Shown here piece by piece: positions 7,050 to 11,644 of a DNA stretch of 11,644 nucleotides. Source of the stretch: Bacteroidales bacterium (lineage in GTDB: Bacteria; Bacteroidota; Bacteroidia; Bacteroidales; JAOZQN01). Under the pieces are notes generated by a model. It made no database searches and was not told the origin of the DNA. It saw only the letters and a list, made by a program, of their open reading frames with translations. The DNA lies in assembly GCA_029938985.1 (NCBI GenBank), contig JAOZTW010000090.1, positions 1 to 11,644 on the forward strand, in the 5' to 3' direction. Within the stretch, counting starts at the first letter, position 1. Each line of letters begins with the position of its first letter. A program made the position numbers and the translations under genes.

Positions 7050-7832
7050 ATGGCAGAAATAAATGGTGTTGATTCATCAGTATTAGATGGGCAACAATCA
7101 CAAGTGGATAACATGTATTTTACTGAAAATGAATTTGCTGGGCATTTGGGCAATATATCACAAGATTTAGCTTCATTGGACGGCAAAAGAAGACGAAGAG
7201 GAAGACAAAGATTTAAAAAATTAATGAAAAATAGAAAGCAAGGACGAGGCAAAGATGTGTCAATTAGACAGCATGAAACAAAAGGCATGTCGTCAAAAGC
7301 ACTTTTTGAGCGAAGAACAAGATTAATGCCGACAGAAGTGCGAAAATCATTAAATACAGGAAGTTTAGTCGGTTACGATTTCACAGTTTTCGCTATAAAA
7401 AATGCAAGATCTTTAACAGAAATGTTTAAGGCAAGCGACAATGAAGAAAAAGGAATTGGAAACCTTAATGCAGGTAAATTACCAAATGGAGCAGTTATGA
7501 CGATTGACCGAATTATTTTGCTTGCAGGCGTAGGAGCAGATGAAACGGTAAAATCAGGAAAGACTGTGGAATTTAAAAAGATAGCCAAACATATTGCAAA
7601 TGGAACTTTTAATTTCAAAAACGGACAAAAAATATTTGCAGAAAACTCTTCTTCCGCTATTTTTCAACATGATGGAACAAATGAACTACAAATTGGCGAA
7701 TTAAAATTAGGAAATCCTGTGGTGATAGACCCAACTAAGCAAATAATATTTGAACTTGACGTAGTCGATGATTTTGACCCTAAATTGTTTATTAGAGTAG
7801 AGTTAAGAGGAATGATTACTGTACAAGGATAA
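7050..7832 (+). CDS. putative capsid-like structural protein with basic N-terminal arm
   Basis: The 260-residue protein has an N-terminal segment (1-45) without clear fold and a very basic arm (47-69, RRRRGRQRFKKLMKNRKQGR). A body from about 105 to 260 follows that reads as a beta-sandwich: GYDFTVFAI, GAVMTIDRIILLAG, NGTFNFKNGQKIFAE, IGELKLGNPVVIDPTKQIIFELDVV and KLFIRVELRGMITVQG. Arm plus beta barrel is the usual plan of nucleic-acid-contacting jelly-roll capsid proteins, and the central place among membrane proteins and small beta proteins agrees. At about 155 residues the body fits a single rather than a double jelly roll. I see no sequence motif that proves it; a nucleoid-associated or scaffold protein is possible. 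It is probably the most abundant product. Confidence 0.6.
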   Translation: MAEINGVDSSVLDGQQSQVDNMYFTENEFAGHLGNISQDLASLDGKRRRRGRQRFKKLMKNRKQGRGKDVSIRQHETKGMSSKALFERRTRLMPTEVRKSLNTGSLVGYDFTVFAIKNARSLTEMFKASDNEEKGIGNLNAGKLPNGAVMTIDRIILLAGVGADETVKSGKTVEFKKIAKHIANGTFNFKNGQKIFAENSSSAIFQHDGTNELQIGELKLGNPVVIDPTKQIIFELDVVDDFDPKLFIRVELRGMITVQG

Positions 7833-7855
7833 GGATAACAATAAATATTTTATTT

Positions 7856-8233
7856 ATGCAAAAAGAAAAAAGAATAAAATACGAGCTTGAAATGTATGAG
7901 CTTAAAGTAACCTCGCAGAACGGCAAAGCGAATGTTTCGGACAAAACAAGGACTGAGCATAAAAAAATAATTGGTATATTTTGTGTCCTGAAAGGCGGTT
8001 CTCAGCCTAATTTTCAATCAACAATTAAAATTTCGGTGGATAGAGAACCACTTGTTTCAGACGTAAAATTTCATCCTTTTATTATCGAAAAAACTAACGC
8101 ATTATCAGTAGAAGAGGCAATGTGGATGTGTGACAAAGATATTAATAATTCAGATGTGAAAATTGAATATAGAGACGGCGGAGAGCAAGCAGAACCTTAC
8201 ACCTTAAATGTTTACTTTGTATGCGAAAAATAG
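7856..8233 (+). CDS. small beta-rich protein, putative minor structural protein
   Basis: The 125-residue product has no signal peptide or membrane segment and no family I recognise. Predicted strands are evident at about 12-20 (EMYELKVTS), 37-46 (KKIIGIFCVLK), 55-61 (STIKISVD), 100-106 and 114-123 (YTLNVYFVC), with a helical insert SVEEAMWMCDKD (84-95). This suggests a compact beta-sandwich. Its end overlaps the next gene's start by 13 bases, so the two are probably translationally coupled and made in fixed proportion. Its position directly after the capsid candidate suggests a vertex or minor shell protein, which is inference from order only. Confidence 0.7.
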   Translation: MQKEKRIKYELEMYELKVTSQNGKANVSDKTRTEHKKIIGIFCVLKGGSQPNFQSTIKISVDREPLVSDVKFHPFIIEKTNALSVEEAMWMCDKDINNSDVKIEYRDGGEQAEPYTLNVYFVCEK

Positions 8234-8700
8234 AACACATCGAATTTTCAAATGTTTTGGAAAACAATAAAGGAAGCAAGCTGGTGGTAAAAATCCCATC
8301 AGCAATTGAAAGGATTACAAATATTGGACTTTATATTAGTAATCCTTTGAAGTCAAATTTTGCGACAATAGATGAGGCGTTAAGTTCCTTATTCAATGCT
8401 GTAGAAATATCTGTTCTTTTTTTTAATCAAAACAATACGATTTTAGATTTTCAATTGATTAGCAACCAGTTTGTGGGCTATGAAAAAATAGACGATTCGT
8501 TCGGAACAGGCAAAAATTTTAGAATAGTCTATAATTTTTCGTTAAAAAAAATTTTCATTCCAACAAAGATTTTTAATATCCGCAATACCGAGACAACTAT
8601 CATCTTTAAGGAAACAGACGTATTATCAAGAAAAAGACAATTAATACCAGCTTATGCAAACTGGAAGCCAAACGTTATAATATATTTAGAACATGAGTGA
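8221..8700 (+). CDS. beta-rich protein, putative minor structural protein
   Basis: The 159-residue protein is not recognised. It is soluble-looking and dominated by short hydrophobic strands: KLVVKIPSA, RITNIGLYIS, AVEISVLFFNQN, FRIVYNFSLKKIFIPT, TTIIFKET and NVIIYLEHE. The start ATG lies inside the end of the previous gene (13-base overlap) and its stop overlaps the next start (8 bases), so it is the middle of three coupled genes. The pattern and context fit a capsid-associated or assembly protein, but no motif shows its role. Confidence 0.7.
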   Translation: MRKIEHIEFSNVLENNKGSKLVVKIPSAIERITNIGLYISNPLKSNFATIDEALSSLFNAVEISVLFFNQNNTILDFQLISNQFVGYEKIDDSFGTGKNFRIVYNFSLKKIFIPTKIFNIRNTETTIIFKETDVLSRKRQLIPAYANWKPNVIIYLEHE

Positions 8701-9052
8701 CAATTTTATCATAGAACAAAAATTAAAACATTACACTAAATATTTATGGAAAACGAATTTTTACAACTTGTCTTTTGAAAAAATAGTAGTAGATAGTGCA
8801 AATTTCAAAACTAAAATTGGAAATTCAAATGCTTTATTTTTTATATCTAAAAAGATTGATATACCTAATACTGCGAAAATTAAAATGAGCAGTGTTGATA
8901 ATTTTTTAGTGTTTTCTAAAACCGAGTTCGAAGAACTACAACTTGCAGAATATGAATGTTTTTCCGACTATTTAAAAGTAAAAACAGAAAGTTATGGGGA
9001 AAACTTTATCCCTTTTATTTTAAAATTTATAAAAATAACTCCATTTAATTAA
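8693..9052 (+). CDS. small beta-rich protein, third of the coupled trio
   Basis: This 119-residue product is unrecognised and has no membrane segment. It has strands such as NALFFISKKIDIP, NFLVFSKT and FIPFILKFIKI and begins with a polar helical segment (IIEQKLKHYTKYLW). Its ATG overlaps the end of the preceding gene, and the next gene starts four bases after its stop. Aromatic content is high. It could be a third shell component or a particle-assembly factor. Confidence 0.7.
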   Translation: MSDNFIIEQKLKHYTKYLWKTNFYNLSFEKIVVDSANFKTKIGNSNALFFISKKIDIPNTAKIKMSSVDNFLVFSKTEFEELQLAEYECFSDYLKVKTESYGENFIPFILKFIKITPFN

Positions 9053-9056
9053 CATA

Positions 9057-9974
9057 ATGAATCCTTCAATTGATAGAATTAAAGATTTAATTAACAATAA
9101 TAAAGAGTTGATATTTGCTATATCTGTTGGCAAAAATTACTCGCTAACGCCGTCAATTGTAGTGACGGCAAATGAAAAAAGAGCTGGAATAAAGTCTTTT
9201 GAAAAAGCTCTTTTTGATATTGAAAAGTACAAACCAGACTATCTAATTGTAGATTTGTACAAACAAACTCCCAGTGGCAATCATTCAAAAAAACCTTTTG
9301 TAATCGAAAAGATACAGCTAAAAGAGATTAAAAATAGTGATTCGTTAGGTTTGGGAGGTTTGGGAGGTTTGGGTGATTTGGGAACTATTATTGAAGAAAA
9401 AACAAGATTATCGATAACAACCGCAGAAAACAACAGACTGTCGATTGACAATAAAAAATTAAACGAGGAAATCATTGAGTTTAAAAAAGATAAACGAGTT
9501 TTAGAAAATGAAAACAGAACTTTAAATGATAAAATTAAAATTCTGGAGTGGGACATAAAGAGTACAGAAAGAGAGCATAAATATGAGGTAACAGACATTA
9601 AGCGAAACAGCAACAAACTCGACAAATATGTTGAACTTGGGATAAATATATTAGCAGACAAGATAGGGGAAGATAATATTAGAGGTTTGCTTGGAATAGG
9701 CACAAAAGAACAGACTGAGCAAACAAAGCAAAATGCAGAAGTTGAAATAGTTGAGGAAAGTGAAACAAAACTCAACGCAAAAACAACCGCAGATAGCATA
9801 AATAACAGTTTAATATCTATCATCGAAAATACAAATGACGAGTATCTTCCAAAAATAATGAAAAATATTGTTGAGATTTATAATTTTTGTATGCAAAATA
9901 CTGATAATTTAGATATTGTACACAATTTTTATTTGAAAAATAAAGATGAGAATAACAAAGATGAAAAAGAATAA
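9057..9974 (+). CDS. coiled-coil protein with LG-repeat hinge
   Basis: The 305-residue protein has an N-terminal domain (about 4-92) with mixed strands, including LIFAISVGKNYSLTPSIVV and KPDYLIVDLYKQ. A Leu/Gly repeat hinge (97-109) follows, then a long coiled coil with high Lys/Glu content (about 110-187). After it comes YVELGINILADKIGEDNIRGLLGIG (191-215), then an acidic, Thr/Asn-rich tail with a short helical part near 258-290. I recall proteins of this plan from Bacteroidota mobile elements but cannot name a family. The coiled coil suggests a trimer or dimer, fitting a spike, fibre or scaffold. It has no signal peptide. It follows the trio by four bases within the same operon. Confidence 0.7.
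   Translation: MNPSIDRIKDLINNNKELIFAISVGKNYSLTPSIVVTANEKRAGIKSFEKALFDIEKYKPDYLIVDLYKQTPSGNHSKKPFVIEKIQLKEIKNSDSLGLGGLGGLGDLGTIIEEKTRLSITTAENNRLSIDNKKLNEEIIEFKKDKRVLENENRTLNDKIKILEWDIKSTEREHKYEVTDIKRNSNKLDKYVELGINILADKIGEDNIRGLLGIGTKEQTEQTKQNAEVEIVEESETKLNAKTTADSINNSLISIIENTNDEYLPKIMKNIVEIYNFCMQNTDNLDIVHNFYLKNKDENNKDEKE
9348..9383 (+). repeat. 9-bp in-frame tandem repeat (Gly-Leu-Gly)
   Basis: Three copies of ggtttggga-type units (the third ends ggt), then gatttggga, encode the GLG hinge between the N-terminal domain and the coiled coil. It is similar in plan to the ELG repeat at 5915. Confidence 0.85.
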
Positions 9975-10004
9975 ATATAATAACTTTTTTACACCAACAA
10001 TGAA

Positions 10005-10208
10005 ATGAAAACATCAATAAAAATAACAATTAACGCAAAAACAAAGGAAACGGCAAAAAAACAAGTTTCTCTTATAAGTGCTATACTCAATGGATTATCC
10101 GAAGACCAACTTCTTGAGATATACGAAATGCAAAAAAATAAACAGGGATTTTGGAAAAAAGTTGCAAAAGCATTAAAAAATCCGTTTGTAAAAAATCATC
10201 TAAAATAA
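10005..10208 (+). CDS. small basic protein of unknown function
   Basis: The 67-residue product begins with a strand-like segment (KTSIKITINAKTKETAKKQ), then helices (VSLISAILNGLSEDQLLEIYEMQ) and a basic amphipathic end (GFWKKVAKALKNPFVKNHL). An ATG five bases upstream is followed at once by a stop, so the start at 10005 is used. The C-terminus, with Trp, Lys and Ala, looks like a membrane-surface or peptide-binding helix. No family is recognised. It sits between the coiled-coil gene and the annexin-like gene, and its small size and charge fit a particle accessory protein. Confidence 0.6.
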   Translation: MKTSIKITINAKTKETAKKQVSLISAILNGLSEDQLLEIYEMQKNKQGFWKKVAKALKNPFVKNHLK

Positions 10209-10213
10209 TTTTT

Positions 10214-10783
10214 ATGAAACATGTAATGAATCTTGGCAATCCTGCAATTGTAGCCAGTGCAGTAGATATCGCATCGAAAAACCCTAAAGAGACAGTACAG
10301 CTAATAAAAGAAACTGGAGGTGTTGCAAAATCTGTAGTAACAGGCTATTTTTCAACTATAAAAACGATAGCTATCGTAGGTGCAACTGTAGTTGGTGGTG
10401 GAGTTGCTCTTTTACTTATAGCAAAAGCAATAAAAAAGGCAACTGGCGACAAAGGTAGGGAAAGCGATGAGACAGGATACGATGACGAAGTGAAAGACAT
10501 TAAAGAGGAGGATCTCTCTTATTCGGCGACTCAATTTAAAATATTCGCAACAAATATTGATAAAGCTTTAAATTATTGGCTTAGCACAGATGAAGACAAA
10601 GTTGTTGAAATTATTACAAAAATGAAAAGTAAAAAAGATTTTTTTTTCCTCGTGGATCTGTACGGTGTCCGAGAAGGGAGAAATTTGATAGAGGCGATAA
10701 TTTCAGAGTTACAAAACAGCCGAGATAAAGAAGAATTTACCGCAATAAAAGCTCATCTTTTACAATTTGGCATAGGAATATGA
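10214..10783 (+). CDS. single-pass membrane protein with annexin-like helical domain
   Basis: The frame opens earlier, at 10151, but the first 21 codons there overlap the previous gene out of frame and are Ser/Cys/Lys-rich, so the ATG at 10214 (five bases after the previous stop) is chosen, giving 189 residues. A Gly/Ala/Val-rich membrane helix covers about 51-70, followed by basic then acidic linkers (75-100). Residues about 105-189 form a helical domain with KALNYWLSTDEDKVVEII..., then KDFFFLVDLYGVREG..., LIEAIISELQNSRDKEEFTAIKAHLLQFGI. This follows the annexin-repeat-like pattern (A..GTDE..I, then D...L...FG.R, then L..EL) seen in Bacteroidota phage-type proteins; the usual G-T is replaced by LST. 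Membrane or envelope association of a particle is likely; the enzymatic role, if any, is unknown. Its stop overlaps the next start (ATGA). Confidence 0.7.
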   Translation: MKHVMNLGNPAIVASAVDIASKNPKETVQLIKETGGVAKSVVTGYFSTIKTIAIVGATVVGGGVALLLIAKAIKKATGDKGRESDETGYDDEVKDIKEEDLSYSATQFKIFATNIDKALNYWLSTDEDKVVEIITKMKSKKDFFFLVDLYGVREGRNLIEAIISELQNSRDKEEFTAIKAHLLQFGIGI

Positions 10784-11400
10784 TGGATATAGTGAAAAAA
10801 AATAAAGGAATTATTATAACTGGTTCACTTGCAGTTATTACTGTTGGTGCAATAATTATAGCAAGCAAACAGTATAAATTAAAAAAAGTTAGTGAGAGTT
10901 CAAAAAAAGTTATAGAAATAGCAGAAAAGTATCTTGGACAAAAAGAGATATGGAAAAGTCAAAAAGAACAAGATTTGGGTTTCCTCGATAAAAATTTCCA
11001 AAAAAAGATGACATCGATTGGCTGGTACGTTGGAGCGGCCTGGTGTGCTTTTTTTGTAAGATTGGTGTTTCTTGAGGTTTATACTGGCAAAAAAAGGGAA
11101 GTTATAGATAAATTACTAAGCGGAAACACACAAGGAAGTTACAAAAGATTTAAGGACAACGAAGACAAATATAATTGGTACTATGTTTCCAAAACTCCAA
11201 AAATAGGTGCAATCGTATGCTGGCAGTACCAACAAAAGAAAACTCAAGGGCATTTTGGCATAGTAAAAAGTGTTTCGGATAACGGTTTTATCACTATTGA
11301 GGGAAATTCAAATAAATCGGTAAGAAACGTGAAGCGTTCTTTTACAGAGTTCAACAAAACAATAGGAAATAAACTCGTTGGATTTATAAATTTTAAATAA
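10780..11400 (+). CDS. membrane-anchored peptidoglycan hydrolase (CHAP / NlpC-P60-like, TIGR02594-type)
   Basis: The 206-residue protein has an N-terminal membrane helix at about 11-28, a short linker, and a papain-like amidase/endopeptidase domain. Key residues are the catalytic Cys in GAAWC89AFFVR, His in GHF-type HFGIV (H158), and the polar residue in EGNSN (174-178). AxxYLGxxE (49-55) and the PKIGAIVCW segment (140-148) before the His are also typical. It should cut peptide bonds in peptidoglycan. Its N-terminus is a signal anchor rather than a cleaved peptide, so it would stay in a membrane, of the cell or of a particle. A second ATG at 10783 is equally possible. Placed late in the operon, it suits entry or release of a particle. 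Confidence 0.85.
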   Translation: MMDIVKKNKGIIITGSLAVITVGAIIIASKQYKLKKVSESSKKVIEIAEKYLGQKEIWKSQKEQDLGFLDKNFQKKMTSIGWYVGAAWCAFFVRLVFLEVYTGKKREVIDKLLSGNTQGSYKRFKDNEDKYNWYYVSKTPKIGAIVCWQYQQKKTQGHFGIVKSVSDNGFITIEGNSNKSVRNVKRSFTEFNKTIGNKLVGFINFK

Positions 11401-11644
11401 ATGATAAGAATAAATTTCCATGACGGAACTGGATATAAGGATTTTGAGAACTATTTGTTTTCAAACAACGAACGTACTATTGTGCATAACTACGCAAATG
11501 ATAAAGTAATAATTGATAGCAAAGAGTACAGGGTATCTACTATAAATTTTTTTAATACATTTGCAGACCTAAATGCAAATAACAATAACAAAGACGAGTT
11601 AAATGAAATAAAAGAGAAATTACAAACCTTAAACGACACAAGTT
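11401..11644 (+). CDS. start of a coiled-coil protein, cut by the window end
   Basis: Eighty-one codons are visible from an ATG immediately after the hydrolase stop, and the frame is open to the edge. The first 55 residues form a small domain (MIRINFHDGTGYKDFENYLF..., then KVIIDSKEYRVSTINFF), followed by an Asn-rich spacer and the start of a charged helix (KDELNEIKEKLQTL). No family is recognised. The plan, a small N-terminal domain then a coiled coil, recalls the gene at 9057. Confidence 0.7.
   Translation, partial: MIRINFHDGTGYKDFENYLFSNNERTIVHNYANDKVIIDSKEYRVSTINFFNTFADLNANNNNKDELNEIKEKLQTLNDTS

Noticed and set aside
6905..7288. Minus-strand frame with a Val-Ile run
   Set aside because: The run is the antisense of the Asp codon tract, and the frame overlaps two plus-strand genes.
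9281..9823. Minus-strand Ser/Leu/Phe-rich frame
   Set aside because: It is antisense to the coiled-coil gene at 9057; Lys/Glu codons read backwards give Phe/Leu/Ser.
10151..10213. Upstream extension of the annexin-like gene
   Set aside because: The 21 extra residues read the end of the previous gene in another frame and look random; the ATG at 10214 gives a natural start.

Overview
The window looks like Bacteroidota DNA, probably from the Bacteroidales/Flavobacteriales side. It is very AT-rich and its genes lack clear Shine-Dalgarno sites. Two TAnnTTTG-type -7 elements precede the first two genes of the right-hand block, and several protein motifs (the duplicated HTH, the TM-anchored cell-wall hydrolase, the LG-repeat coiled-coil protein) are of kinds I associate with Bacteroidota mobile elements. 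No ribosomal or other marker gene is present, so the lineage is an inference.

Left part, about 1-2630: chromosomal backbone. It holds a cytidine deaminase gene (453-935), a secreted beta-rich, probably outer-membrane protein (1161-1838), and repeat-rich noncoding DNA. The repeats include a 35-bp inverted pair flanking the second gene, an imperfect palindrome of about 200 bp centred near 1981, and a 157-bp element with 26-bp terminal inverted repeats (2306-2462). At 2582-2617 a minus-strand terminator precedes an 18-base sequence (2631-2648) that reads on the minus strand as the 3' end of a tRNA-Asp gene. No tRNA body follows it. This is the expected structure of one end of an element integrated into the 3' end of tRNA-Asp, with the element lying to the right and the intact tRNA expected at its far end.

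Right part, 2649 to the window end: the presumed integrated element. After a noncoding left end with a bidirectional terminator comes a gene for a small protein with two copies of a helix-turn-helix-like domain (3023-3460). A 20-bp tandem repeat array starts inside its 3' end and runs up to a promoter-like site. From 3588 onward all genes lie on the plus strand, are tightly packed and often overlap, so they probably form one long operon running off the window. In order they encode: a membrane-anchored transglutaminase-fold protein; two related proteins with C-terminal membrane anchors; a membrane protein with an acidic repeat tail; a 260-residue protein with a basic arm and a beta-rich body (best capsid candidate); three small beta-rich proteins in overlapping genes; a coiled-coil protein; a small basic protein; a single-pass membrane protein with an annexin-like helical domain; a membrane-anchored cell-wall amidase/peptidase; and the start of another coiled-coil gene.

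I see no tail, portal, terminase or head-protease gene, and many short membrane-anchored proteins. My main hypothesis is that the operon is the virion module of a little-known non-tailed, membrane-associated integrative virus of Bacteroidota, or a domesticated particle derived from one. This is inference from gene architecture. No hallmark gene (double jelly-roll capsid protein, A32-type packaging ATPase, replication gene, integrase) is positively identified inside the window.
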